Positions 50,051 to 62,500 of a stretch of 64,000 nt of DNA are shown one piece after another. The stretch's first letter is position 1, and each line of letters opens with the position of its first letter. The translations under genes were made by a program, and so were the position numbers. The stretch covers positions 194,787,034 to 194,851,033 of the forward strand of contig NC_134456.1 in the NCBI RefSeq assembly GCF_047948215.1. Reading direction: 5' to 3'. The notes under the pieces are model-generated. The model worked only from the letters and a program-made list of their open reading frames with translations. It was not told the DNA's origin and did not search any database. The DNA comes from Lycorma delicatula (Eukaryota; Arthropoda; Insecta; Hemiptera; Fulgoridae).

Positions 50051-51409
50051 CTACTTATCTATATAATCCCCACATGAATTAAGACATTTATCGTAGCGAT
50101 ACACCAGCTTCAACATACCCTCGTTGTATACTTCTGCCGCCAGTCTATTTAGCCACTGATTAACAGCATTTTTAAATTCATCGTCACCCGCGAATTGACT
50201 ACCATTCAAAAATTCTTACAATTTCCCCAAAAAATGGTATTCAGGAGCTAAGTCCGGACTATATGGTGGGTGATCGTAAATTTACCATCCAAATGTTCTC
50301 AGTAAATCACGTGTCGGACCCGCAACACGTGGACTTGCATTATCGTGTAGCAGGACGACACCGTCGATCAGCCGCCCACGTCGCCGATTTTGAATGGTGC
50401 GCCGTAACTTACGTAGAGTTTTGCAGTAGGATTCTGCATTTATAGTTGTTCCACGTGGCATGAAATCAATCAACAGTATGCCAAAGCGATCACAAAAGAC
50501 TTTCTTTTTCCTGTTTAGCCTCCAGTAACTACCGTTTAGATAATTCTTCAGAGGATGAATGAGGATGATATGTATGAGTGTAAATGAAGTGTAGTCTTGT
50601 ACATTCTCAGTTCGACCATTACTGAGATGTGTGGTTAATTGAAACCCAATCACCAAAAAACACCTGTATCCACGATCTAGTATTCAAATCCGTGTAAAAA
50701 TAACTGGCTTTACTAGGACTTAAACGCTGTAACTCTCGACTTCCAAATCTACTGATCTGGGAAGACGCGTTAACCACTAGACCAACCCGGTGGGTTGATC
50801 ACAAAAGACTGTGGCCATCAGTTTACGTCCAAATGACTACGGCTTGACTTTTGTTGGTCTTGTTGCTGATTGAGGATGACACTATTCATTTGACAGCCGT
50901 TTTGTCTCTGGCGTGTAATACGAAATCCATGTTTCATGGCCGGTAACAATTGAATTAAGGAGCTCATCACCTTCTTCTATGTAGCGCATCAAAAATTCCA
51001 AAGCAGATCCCATTCGGATTTATTTGTGACGTTCCATTAAGACATGCGCACCAACGTGCACAAACCTTTCTGAAGCCTAAATGGTCATGAATAATGCGAT
51101 TAATAACAGTTCTTAAAACATCAGGAAAAATAAGGGCCAGGTCGGAAATCGTTGAGCGAAGATCTTTCCTGATTTCATCACCGACGCGTTTCAACAAGTC
51201 CTCGGTGATTTTCGAGGGTCTCCCGAACGTTCTTCATCGCGCATATTAATTCTGTTATTTCTAAACATTTCACATAATTTTCGAACGTTTCTTTTATTCG
51301 TTACATTATCACCGTACATAGCAAACAACTGCCTATGGATTTCAGCCGGCTTAACGTTTTGATGATTTAAAAAACGTATGACCACGTATTTCACAGTCGG
51401 CGTCAACAT
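50051..51409 (-). pseudogene. Mariner transposase pseudogene
   Basis: The product would cut and paste the mariner element. From the start MLTPTVKYVVIRFLNHQ (51409) the N-terminal helix-turn-helix region is readable. After frameshifts near 51200 and 51060 the frame continues GSALEFLMRYIEEGDELL, VTGHETWISYYTPETKR, then, past the SINE, RFGILLIDFMPRGTT, LLHDNASPRVAGPTRD, HPPYSPDLAPEYHFLG, ending KCLNSCGDYIDK at 50053. The first catalytic Asp is His (VTGHETW). The second is kept (HDNA). The third is lost because the usual SDY is reduced to EY. Stops at about 50280 and 50217 also break it. A typical mariner transposase is about 345 residues, which matches the spread here. Confidence 0.9.
50502..50796 (-). 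mobile_element. tRNA-derived SINE, copy 3, inserted into mariner
   Basis: The minus strand starts aacccaccgggttggtctag with box A tggtctagtgg followed by ttaacgcgtc. It has a box B-like gcgtttaagtccta and ends ggaggctaaacaggaaaaag. A perfect 14-bp direct repeat gatcacaaaagact (50488-50501 and 50797-50810) flanks it and also reconstitutes an uninterrupted transposase reading order on removal. The length is 295 bp. It is the best-preserved copy and the best source for a consensus. Confidence 0.93.
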
Positions 51410-51585
51410 TGATATTCCTATTTATTTTATAACGTAATAACTTACACGTAATCAAAGATACTACAACGCGACAACTTACAGACAACAATGAACTTACTAG
51501 CGTGGCCATGAACAATAACAATTTGCCAACCTTAAGAAGAGAAATTACCCAGCTGTATTTACTTTAGAAATATCCCTCGAACTTA

Positions 51586-53670
51586 AAACATAGCGTTATA
51601 GGAAATAATCAACAAGTATTTATTAAACTTTCACCATTCTTTTTTGCCAATTTGTCCGAAACATTTTTAGCAAATTTTTGTAAAAAAAAACCTGCATATT
51701 CTTTTTAGCAATGATTGAAAGCACAGAAACTTTGTTAAAAAAATTATCCAACCCTACCAAACCAAACAACAGAACTGTTTTCGTACAACTCAAAACAACA
51801 CTTCCGTTTACAAGGACTTTATCGTGCTTCCGTGGTCATTTTAAAAAAATTACTGAACCGTTTGAAAAATCTCACCAATTTATTTTAAATATATATATAT
51901 ATATTTTTTATGTAAAAAAATTCATCACTGTAGTGATGAATTTTTAAATAATTCTAATTAAAATAAATATAAAAAAGGCTTCTTTTTCTACACTCTATTC
52001 AATGTATACATAAATATGTGCCAAAAAAACCCCTTTTCAACAGCGCCATCTGAATTGTGAATTATTTTGTAGCAATTTTTTTTTAATATTTGGTGCATTT
52101 TACCTTAACATTATTTCAAGAGTTTATATTTAAATAATTATATGGACTTTACCACATCTATTGTTTCTCTTAAATTATTTTTTACATTTATAATTTATCT
52201 TATAATGACGTGATTTATTTAAACAGACTATTGAACAGTGTAGCATAAAAATTAATTTTTTATGAATTTTATTCATAATGCAACCTCGAAAACGATGCGA
52301 AATTAAATAACTTTAATTAAAATAAATCAATTTTGAAATGTACTATAAAAATACTTCATAAATAATAATTAACAAAATGGACGTAAAAAACATAAAAACC
52401 TACGTATAAACGTAGCAAAATCGATTTAAAAATATAATAAAAAATGTCCAAATTATTCGGTGAAATAATAAATCGAAATACACACATCCTATTTAGTACC
52501 TGCCCATATAAATTAAAACAGAAATGAGTAAAAATAAAACGCATATAAATTAACGAATGACGGGATTTATAACAAACGCGTTAAAAATAACAAGAATTTA
52601 CTGCCCAGTGGCAACAGATGACAGTTACGCAGATAATAATGCTTTTCCAGCCATCATAAAAAATTAACATCATAAAATGGAATAGCAGAGAAGTTTCCAG
52701 AAAGTATATGTTCCTAAATAAATAACATGAAATATCACTCAAGAGAAAACAACTTATTCGTTATTACAGTCGACGCATAACCAATAATAATTAAGTATTA
52801 TGTAACATGAACAAAGCTGTAATGGGAAAAGCTTTTTAATAAGAATTATAATTAAAAATGGTTTAAATTAATGCATCAAATCGTAAGCAGATTTATTTAT
52901 TAATATATAACTTAATATAAAAGTAATTTGAACTAAATGTACATTATTAAATAAAAATGTTCTTGGTCTACTGGATTTTTAAAGTATCGTAGGGTAAGAA
53001 ATTTATTCTAAAGAACCTAAAAAATAGAATCTAAAAATAGAAAAAACTAAAAAAAAAAAATAAATACATAAAAAATAATGCAGTAAGTGACAAAACAAAG
53101 AAGTAAACCAGTGATTTTAGTGAACTAAATTAATTTACGCGAATAAGATAATACTAGCAAATTATGTATAAATGATTACTAGGACACTTGAGTATTTGTT
53201 TTAATGCAACTTAGTACAAATTATATTAAATTGTAAATTGACTATTAATTTATTTAGTGAACATACTTTATTACTGTATTCATTAAATAATATTCTACTA
53301 TACTTGTATTTCATATTATTAAGAAATACTACTAAATTATAATCATTTATTAAATAAAAAAAATTATCCATAAAATGGATTTTAAAAGATAATAAAGACA
53401 ATTATTTATTAAAATAATTTACAAAATGTAGAGTTTATTAACAGCTAAGGCATAACACTACCCCGCAATAAAAATTAAAACCGATCTTGATTTTTTAAAA
53501 AAGATTATCTCTTGTTTTATAAAAACATGTAGCATTGTCTCTTGAATGGAAAAACACATGGTTTTGTCAGATTTAATAGACGCAAAAATACTAATAAATA
53601 AGTTACTTACATAATGAATAAGACAACTGTACTACAGCATAAAAGTGTATGATGAGTAAAAAGATATCTT
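51586..53670. other. AT-rich stretch
   Basis: No gene is recognised. It includes a perfect 14-bp-stem hairpin at 51916-51945 (listed separately) and a T10 run. Confidence 0.5.
51916..51945. repeat. Perfect hairpin, 14-bp stem, 2-nt loop
   Basis: Arms aaaaattcatcact and agtgatgaattttt are exact complements around gt. It could also be read as a tight cruciform site. No neighbouring gene suggests a role. Confidence 0.85.
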
Positions 53671-53700
53671 CCTTACCTGTAATAAATAAATAAAATTATT
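53671..53700 (-). promoter_or_regulatory. Candidate recursive-splice (ratchet) site
   Basis: The minus strand reads ttttatttatttattacag directly joined to gtaaggaag, with the junction between 53677 and 53676. A pyrimidine-rich 3' splice site and a consensus 5' splice site abut with no exon. The same design occurs at 2138/2137 and 54358/54357 on the same strand. Confidence 0.35.
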
Positions 53701-54157
53701 TTAGAACATTTTCTCAGTAGTTCATTTTTTAAATAAAAATCATGCAAATCTGGTTTCAATGTGAACACAGGAGATAAAGTATCATAAAGAAAATTCATTC
53801 ACAAAATAAATCATTCAGTTAGTTTATGAGTTCAAGTAGACTGCGTATACTAATGTTCAGGAGGCTGATTCACAGGCATCTCCTGTAAATCATGATCCAT
53901 ATAAAAGAAGCTACGCGTCATTAGTATTCAGTAATTGCAAAGGTTAGTAATTTACAAAGATTATATATATTTTAAATTTAAATAAATTAAGACATGTTAA
54001 ATTTCCAATAAATATTTCTTGGCTTGTTCGAAAAATCTGATAACCCGTGAGTATTTTACCATTATAATTGTTTATTGTTACCTAGTTTAAGAGTTATAAA
54101 ATTGTCAAAATAATAAAAGTTTACAAATATTTTAGGTTCTATGATAATAAACAAAAT

Positions 54158-55229
54158 TCTGATATGGACACCACATGACTTCCTTGTACGGCTATTAAAT
54201 TACATTTTTTTGCTGCACTTCATTTAAACTTATTTCATTTGAAAGTGAGATTTCATTTTTCCAATTCTTTAATAAAAGTTGACAGTTACACAATTGCTAA
54301 AATATTAGTTTTTATTAACATCAAATATTTGTACAATTATCAATTCAACAATCTTACCTGAAATATAAGGTTAGAGTAAAAGTCCCTAGATTACTCTTTA
54401 AAAAAATTGTTTACCAAATAATCTAATAACAAAAACTGGTTCTTCTACACCGTAAGATCAAAATTAATATTTGTATCCAGTATACAGGAGTTCACTAAAC
54501 GGAATAGTTCAATTATTATTAACTTTTATTTTAACTACACACTAGAAATCTTCATATTACGCGCAAGTAAAAAAAAATTTCAACAATCACCTTAAATTGA
54601 ATGCAATTCAAAGATTCATTTTATTTTTTTACCAATTAAAAAAAATAGTTTTTAAAAATAAATGTACTGTATTATTAATACACATTATTGCGTATCTGTA
54701 CATGTAATAGATTTGGTGAAACATCTGATTTAATTGAAAATTATAATTTAGAATCAATAATTTTTGTATTTTCTAGTTTAATTTTAATTATTCTGGAATT
54801 TCTCTTTAATTTCATCTACATTAAAGTTAACTACACAGTGACTGAAAAATAGACCATCACAAGAACAACATATTCACTGAGGCATACATATTCGATCTTT
54901 AATAAATTGCAAAAAATTCTTATCTTTTAGTTCATTACTCCTCTGATATTGTCGGACAATATTCTACCTAAGTCGGTGTTGATCATCATTTCAATTATTT
55001 GTTTTTCGTTGCCAATCATTTAATCCCTCTTTTGTTTGATATAATTCTTTTGATCGTAATTCTTTTGTGTACACGTTCTCTAGTTTCAGCAATTGTGTAA
55101 CTGCCCAGTTTATTAAAGTATTGGAGGATCGTATCTCATTTTCAAATGAAATAAGTTTAAATGAAGTGCAGCAATAAATGTGTATATATAATTTAATAAG
55201 CGTACAAGTCATATGGTGTCCATATCAGA
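54158..55229. mobile_element. Inverted-repeat element, 1.07 kb, arms about 145 bp
   Basis: The left arm (54158-54302) and right arm (55085-55229) are inverted copies. Both start tctgatatggacacca, then atgactt..ttgtacg, tattaaatta, an exact 34-bp match (54211-54244 against 55140-55173), and end cagttacacaattgct. The spacer of about 780 bp is AT-rich. A minus-strand frame (54991-55212) reads out of the right arm and ends LRSKELYQTKEGLNDWQRK; I do not recognise it. This may be a non-autonomous DNA transposon or two inverted copies of a dispersed repeat end. Confidence 0.65.
54351..54385 (-). promoter_or_regulatory. Candidate recursive-splice (ratchet) site
   Basis: The minus strand reads ttttactctaaccttatatttcag joined to gtaagattg, with the junction between 54358 and 54357. 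It lies in the spacer of the inverted-repeat element, which weakens a conserved host role unless the element is older than the intron use. Confidence 0.3.
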
Positions 55230-56665
55230 TTTTTGTATTTTCTATCATTTATTTAATATTATTATTAGATTTTCTTGTACGGCTGCTGAAGTGACAATAT
55301 TTTTTTTTTCTTAGAAGGCACCGTATTTAATTTCATTTTAAAAATCCGGTTAAATTAACATTAATTTCTATCATGTTTAACTTTACTGAGTATATATTTC
55401 TTTATTTCTAAAAAAAAAAATCAGTGCAATGGCAAAGCTGAAACACCATCCAGGGAATGATTTATACAAAAATTTTAAAAACAGACTAGCTGGAGTATTA
55501 AGATTTGGAATTCATGCAAGAAAGTGCTGAAATATGCTACTGGTTTATCAGACCTATTCTCGTATCATCTAAACTGAAAATCGAGTAGAATGCGGTCAGA
55601 GATAGAATAAATATTGTTAAAACGTGTCCTGTAAGACTAGAGATGGTTTTAAATTATATTAAGAGTTTTTTTTTCAAACGAGACTTGTAGCGTGGATTAG
55701 CAAATGTGATCATATTAAAAAAAACTTGAAGGGGAGTGAGTATCTGTTAGAAGAGCATGTGATTGATGACATTGTCAATTCTTTTATAATTTCTTTCGAC
55801 GAAACCGACAGCGATGCTACTGATAACACCGATGTCAACACTTAAGATGAATCCAGCGTCGTGAAATTTGAATAATACAATTTAAGTTAAGGAAGAATTT
55901 ATCATATTAAATCTTAAATAAATATTACCTGTCATAACAAAAATAAATATAATTGATGAAATAATTTTTAAAACACTCTTTATTTCTAATTGAACAGTTT
56001 TTCTTTACTATCAAAATTATCTTTTTCTAAAAAAAAATCCAAAGAAATATGTTCTCTTATTACTTCTATTTATTACAGACATTCTTTTCAACATTATTCA
56101 AAGAAAATAATTTTTTTTTCACATTCATATTTATATCCGTGAAATACTCGTACAAAATATAAAAATTAGAACGTAACATCTGGAAGACTATTGAAAAATA
56201 AAAAAACTTAAAACAGTCCGATTATGAAAGGTAAATATTATTATATTTCAGGCATATAGACTGAAATTTATATAGCCTACGGTAATATAAAAGTCACTTT
56301 TATGTTTAATATTTTAGTTTAAGCGTTTTATTTTTATTGTTCTTGTATTTCATATTTTAGTTTGTTTTAATTTGTTAGATTTTATGTTTTTGTTTTCCGG
56401 GCGATAATAACATAAAAACGTTTTTCGTCCAAAAAAAAAATCACGATGAGCGGCAATGTACATTCTTAAAACAATGAATTTGTTTTAACAACTACATGAA
56501 AAACCAAATAGCAAACTAGCGGTCAGCTCAACGTAATCAATCTTTATGAATAAGGTGACACTAAAATATTACAGAATACTTTTTGTGAAAAATCACTTGT
56601 ACGAGATGTCTTTCAGTATTATTCAGTAATTTTTAGTTCATTACGAAATATTTACTTTATCTTGT
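55230..56665. other. AT-rich stretch with one coding-like frame
   Basis: At about 55654-55845 the plus strand has an open run of about 60 codons with QTRLVAWISKCDHIKKNLKG, EYLLEEHVIDDIVNSFI and an acidic end DETDSDATDNTDVNT before a stop. It has no start codon and I do not recognise it; a transposase C-terminus is one possibility. The rest is featureless. Confidence 0.3.
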
Positions 56666-56881
56666 GTAAAAATTAAGCATTTAAAATTTGTTAAAAAGCT
56701 TTAATGAAAGAAAAATAATACTATTGTTACAATTTATTAATCGTTAATCCAATAGATTAAAAATAACGAAACTAATTTTATATAATAAGCAGCCATTTTC
56801 TTTACTGGAATCATTTTTTTAATCTCTGGTGTATAACAATGATTAAGTTATAATTTATTTTTCTATTTTTTTTTTTTGTCT

Positions 56882-57100
56882 TCAGTCATTTGACTGGTTT
56901 GATGCAGCTCTCCAAGATTCCCTACCTAGTGCTAGTCGTTTCATTTTGCTATACCCCTTACGTCCTACATCCGTAACAATTTATTTTACATATTCCAAAC
57001 GTTGCCCGCCTGCAAAATTTTTTCCTTCTACCTATCCAATATTAAAGCGACCATTCCAGGATGCCTTAATATGTGACCTATAAATCTGTCTCTTCTTTTA
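56882..57100 (-). pseudogene. Non-LTR reverse-transcriptase C-terminal relic, unit 1
   Basis: The minus strand encodes RRDRFIGHILRHPGMVA, then in another frame VEGKNFAGGQRLEYVK, IVTDVGRKGYSKMKRLALG and RESWRAASNQSND, followed by a stop. This is the conserved tail of endonuclease-reverse transcriptase polyproteins common in insects. One frameshift and at least one stop make it non-functional. It is repeated almost unchanged in the next two array units. Confidence 0.75.
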
Positions 57101-57283
57101 ACTAAAAAAATGTATTTTTATACAATAAAGCGATATTTTTCATAATATTTTTCTCTAGAAAAATGTAAGGAGAATTAATAGTGACCGTCGAATGGATAAA
57201 CAATTTGCTTCATCGGATTATATTTTTAATTAATGGTCAATACAATCCAAAGTTAGAAGAAAAAACTAAAAGACAATTACATT

Positions 57284-57301
57284 AACACACACACACACAC
57301 A

Positions 57302-57382
<81 letters not shown>
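57284..57382. repeat. (CA)n microsatellite, about 97 bp, unit 1
   Basis: A CA dinucleotide array interrupted once by cata near 57306. Frames made only of alternating Cys and Val on the minus strand are artefacts of this repeat. Confidence 0.95.
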
Positions 57383-57769
57383 CAATGGAGACGTTAATGT
57401 TGACATAGCATATAATTTGAAATAGTAATAAACACAGTAATATGAACAAATAAGTAGAATGTTTCTTATATATATATTTTCAAACACAATGAAAAGTAGA
57501 GTCTTTATTTATAAATATTATCAGTTGTAACTCGAATTTTACTAATTAATCAATAAACGTAAAAATTAAGCATTTAAAATTTGTTAAAAAGCTTTAATGA
57601 AAGAAAAATAATACTATTGTTACAATTTATTAATCGTTAATCCAATAGATTAAAAATAACGAAACTAATTTTATATAATAAGCAACCATTTTCTTTACTG
57701 GAATCATTTTTTTAATATCTGGTGTAAAACAATGATTAAGTTATAATTTATTTTTCTATTTTTTTTTGT

Positions 57770-57988
57770 CCAGTCATTTGACTGGTTTGATGCAGCTCTC
57801 CAAGATTCCCTACCTAGTGCTAGTCGTTTCATTTTGCTATACCCGTTACGTCCTACATCCGTAACAATTTATTTTACATATTCCAAACGTTGCCCGCCTG
57901 CAAAATTTTTTCCTTCTACCTATCCAATATTAAAGCGACCATTCCAGGATGCCTTAATATGTGACCTATAAATCTGTCTCTTCTTTTA
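57770..57988 (-). pseudogene. Non-LTR reverse-transcriptase C-terminal relic, unit 2
   Basis: Same sequence as the relic in unit 1 apart from scattered substitutions (for example acccgtt for acccctt). It has the same frameshift and stop, so the decay came before the tandem duplication. Confidence 0.75.
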
Positions 57989-58170
57989 ACTAAAAAAATG
58001 TATTTTTATACAATAAAGCGATATTTTTCATAATATTTTTCTCTAGAAAAATGTAAGGAGAATTAATAGTGACCGTCGAATGGATAAACAATTTGCTTCA
58101 TCGGATTATATTTTTAATTAATGGTCAATACAATCCAAAGTTAGAAGAAAAAACTAAAAGACAATTACAT

Positions 58171-58344
<174 letters not shown>

Positions 58345-58731
58345 CAATGGAGACGTTAATGTTGACATAGCATATAATTTGAAATAGTAATAAACACAGC
58401 AATATGAACAAATAAGTAGAATGTTTCTTATATATATATTTTCAAACACAATGAAAAGTAGAGTCTTTATTTATAAATATTATCAGTTGTAACTCGAATT
58501 TTACTAATTAATCAATAAACGTAAAAATTAAGCATTTAAAATTTGTTAAAAAGCTTTAATGAAAGAAAAATAATACTATTGTTACAATTTATTAATCGTT
58601 AATCCAATAGATTAAAAATAACGAAACTAATTTTATATAATAAGCAACCATTTTCTTTACTGGAATCATTTTTTTAATATCTGGTGTAAAACAATGATTA
58701 AGTTATAATTTATTTTTCTATTTTTTTTTGT

Positions 58732-58950
58732 CCAGTCATTTGACTGGTTTGATGCAGCTCTCCAAGATTCCCTACCTAGTGCTAGTAGTTTCATTTTGCT
58801 ATACCCCTTACGTCCTACATCCGTAACAATTTATTTTACATATTCCAAACGTTGCCCGCCTGCAAAATTTTTTCCTTCTACCTATCCAATATTTAAGCGA
58901 CCATTCCAGGATGCCTTAATATGTGACCTATAAATCTGTCTCTTCTTTTA
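58732..58950 (-). pseudogene. Non-LTR reverse-transcriptase C-terminal relic, unit 3
   Basis: As in units 1 and 2, with private changes (gctagtagttt, atatttaagcg). Confidence 0.75.
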
Positions 58951-59132
58951 ACTAAAAAAATGTATTTTTATACAATAAAGCGATATTTTTCATAATATTT
59001 TTCTCTAGAAAAATGTAAGGAGAATTAATAGTGACCGTCGAATGGATAAACAATTTGCTTCATCGGATTATATTTTAAATCAATGGTCAATACAATCCAA
59101 AGTTAGAAGAAAAAACTAAAAGACAATTACAT

Positions 59133-59133
<1 letters not shown>

Positions 59134-59209
<76 letters not shown>
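59134..59209. repeat. (CA)n microsatellite, about 75 bp, unit 3
   Basis: A pure CA array, the shortest of the three homologous tracts. Confidence 0.95.
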
Positions 59210-59210
<1 letters not shown>

Positions 59211-59506
59211 CAATGGAGACGTTAATGTTGACATAGCATATAATTTGAAATAGTAATAAACACAGTAATATGAACAAATAAGTAGAATGTTTCTTATATA
59301 TATATTTTCAAACACAATGAAAAGTAGAAATTAAATGTATATGTAGGCCGATTATAAACAAATTTTGTCAAAAGTTTATAATAATTTTTTTTATAAACGT
59401 TTTTTAACTTCCGAATAAAATAATTTTCAGTAATTTCAAAGATTAAAGTCTTTATTTATAAATATTATCAGTTGTAACTCGAATTTTACTAATTAATCAA
59501 TAAACG

Positions 59507-62500
59507 GTAATAATTTTTACTGTCTAAAACTACAAATACGTGATGATTAAAAATAGTTTATAAAATTAAAAATTAATTTGTATAATTATAAAATAAGTAA
59601 ATCGGCTTGCGGTAGAACTAATAGTGCACTTATTGTTCCAGTAATCTATAATCTAATCGTTATGACAGAATCCCATGTAAATTTCTTCGTCGCTTTTATT
59701 CAACTAAACTACTCACTCCCATTGTCAAGCGGCTTACTACTACTATACTTGTGACAATTTTACTAGTCCCCGTCATGCTCTATCGACCGTGAAACCCATC
59801 TCGGGGTTCTTTTCTACGATGGAGAAAATGCAACCACCCACCCGTGGTTGCGAGTGTTAAACGCATCCAACGAAAAGACGTGACACTTCACTGAAGTAAG
59901 AAGAGGTGAACTGTGCACGACCGGGCATTATGTTGACAAGTTAAGTAATTTTGTCAAATTCAATGACAGTTAGACAACACGGATCAACATCAAGAAAAAC
60001 ATTATAAAACCGAAATACTTTTTTCCCATAAAAGTAACTCGATAACCATTCAGTCGACGTCAAAGACTTACAAGTTAACTACAGTAAACAAAACCGTGAA
60101 GTAACTAATCAACAAAAGAAAATTATTGTTTGTTTTAAAATTAAAATATTTAATTTTTCATCTGGATGTACATTATAAAAAAAATCAAAATCATAGAAAC
60201 ACTAAAGTAGTTCGGGCGAGATACAGTTCATAATTTTTCAAACCGATTTTTTTTTTTTTAATGATAAGACTTACATAAATAAATAAATAAAAGATTATTT
60301 AAATCATAAATTATCTAGATATATCATAAACTTTGTTTATCAAATTTTAATGAAAAAATACTGAGCCCAACCAAAGAATAGAAAGTGGGACTTCGGTATA
60401 TCAGTAGAAAACAATAAAAAAAATATCTAAAGGATGAAATATACGAATGCCATTATTTTTAAAGAGGAAATAAAATTGAATAAACTTAAAAATAGTGTTT
60501 TTTTTAACATGGCCATATTATTACAGCTAAATAAGTCGTAAAATAAAAAATCAAGGTAATGTGCAACGCTAGAAGTCAGAAATACGCTGATTGAGAGGAT
60601 TACAAATGTTTTTATTATAATAAAATTATATTTAAAAATAAATAATAAATATATTACTGAAGTAGTCGTTTCAAGAGTACTTGCACAATGCATTTCATAT
60701 AAACTTCTTATTTTCCATTTAAAACCTAAAGAAAGAAACTATAAAAAACCGTCTGAAGGTATTTGTATGAAATATTTTTCTACAAGGAAAGGGTTTTTCA
60801 CAATCAATACAACGTTATTGAAAATGTGGCGATGAAATAAAACTTTCCTGAACGGCAAAAACTTGGTTACTGGCTTCATATGACATATCATAATATTTAT
60901 CCATTTTTTTTACAGCTTTTGTATCAAAATTGAAAAGAAAATATATTAGTAAAATCATAAGAAAACTTCACTATACAATGAAAACTGCATCATAATTTTA
61001 ATTAAATACGTTACCTCGTAAAAATAAATAGAAAAAAATCTTGCCTTTTACTTTATTAAAAAACCGATCTATAACTACAAGACAAAAAATTAGAAAAAAA
61101 CTAGTAATAAGTTTAAAAAAATAAAACAGTTTAATAAATTAAAACATATAAATACATATATATATATATATACATACTAATTTTCCTATATAAGATAAAA
61201 CTGTTTCCTTTTTGTCCCCCTTACTCTAACTAAACAGATTAATATAAAAGGGATGATCCACAAAACGGGCAAGACCCTTGTGGACACCTAATCTTTCGTC
61301 TTTTACAAAACTCACTTCCGATTATAAATCATATAAATTAAGTATAATTAAGTTAAGTTAAGTAATGAATATTAAATTGTATTATAAAACCATGTTAATA
61401 TTGGTTATAGGCTATGAATAGATAACCTTAATTAGTATTAGGATTACTCCATTAATTATTAATTTAGTAAAACTGAAAGAAATAAAAGAATTTGAAATTT
61501 GAATATATTTGTACGCGTCCATTGCGAATGTCACAAGATCTATAAGTTCCATGACCAATAAGTAAGATCATAGGAAATGATCCATAAGTAAGAACACAGA
61601 ACCAAAATTAACCTACAATAGCAGTGTAAAATACTTAGCATGTAAGCGTGTATTGTATGTTACAAACTTAAACTGAACTGATTTCAAACAACTAAACAGA
61701 CATTCTTCAACTTAAGAAGACATACTGAACAATGAACAAAATTGTAAAACAATTCGAAGGCCGAAGAGCCATCGAAAAAACTATTTAAAAAAAAATGAAC
61801 ATGATACAAAAAATAAACCTCTAACAATATTTGTGGGGAAAAAGACGGGTGATAAGTCTATACAGTACAATATTTACGAGTAATTTGGTCATAGGTCTCC
61901 CTGATGCGTACTACCAACAGAAAAAAAAAATATGTTCCAGCAGTACAAGAAAATGTATTTTTCTGTAAGGCGCAATTTTATTAATATTGTTTAGCAAGTA
62001 TTGTAGATGTTAGTATGTACATACTACATAAGTAGTATATACACACTAACTTATTTGATAGCATACTGATAGGTTTAATAAAATAATATACAAAATTAGA
62101 AAAAAAAAGTTAAGAAACGCACGCGTCAGTAATTAAACTGCTTCCAGTATCATTCAACAAGCGGATGTCATCTTAATGTTTTCAGAACTAGAAAATTGGT
62201 AGAAATATTGTCAGTGCTTTTAAAGTGGTAGAAAAACCTATCCGCACTTTAGCAGGGCTGTGGAAATTGGTCAAATACGGTAACCATTACAAAGCGGGAA
62301 AGTATTTACTTATAAACAGGTTTTTCTTTAAAATATTTCATGACGAATCGTAAAAAAAAATAGTATACGATTCAAAAATTTCGAATTCATTAGCTCACAA
62401 TATGAGTAGTTGGGTTTGTAGAGAATTAAAAAACTTCTTTCGATCACATTTGTTATATATATACAACACATAATCAGTGTTTCTCAAGCACCAGTGCCGG

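Larger units (their letters stand above)
49950..51585 (-). mobile_element. Full-length but dead mariner element, interrupted by a SINE
   Basis: Imperfect terminal inverted repeats, gaggttatctctaaagtaaa (49955-49974) and the complement of gagggatatttctaaagtaaa (51558-51578), sit just inside TA dinucleotides. Without the SINE and its duplicated target, the element is about 1.33 kb, the normal mariner length. It encodes a transposase relic on the minus strand. Mariner transposes by cut and paste into TA sites. The boundaries are inferred from the inverted repeats and the family length. Confidence 0.75.

Noticed and set aside
50263..50445. Plus-strand frame with His-rich composition
   Set aside because: It is the complement of the mariner transposase block containing HDNA and PDLAP.
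62476..62489. hAT transposon terminus (cagtgtttctcaag)
   Set aside because: No opposite end or 8-bp target duplication could be found nearby, and the word is short.
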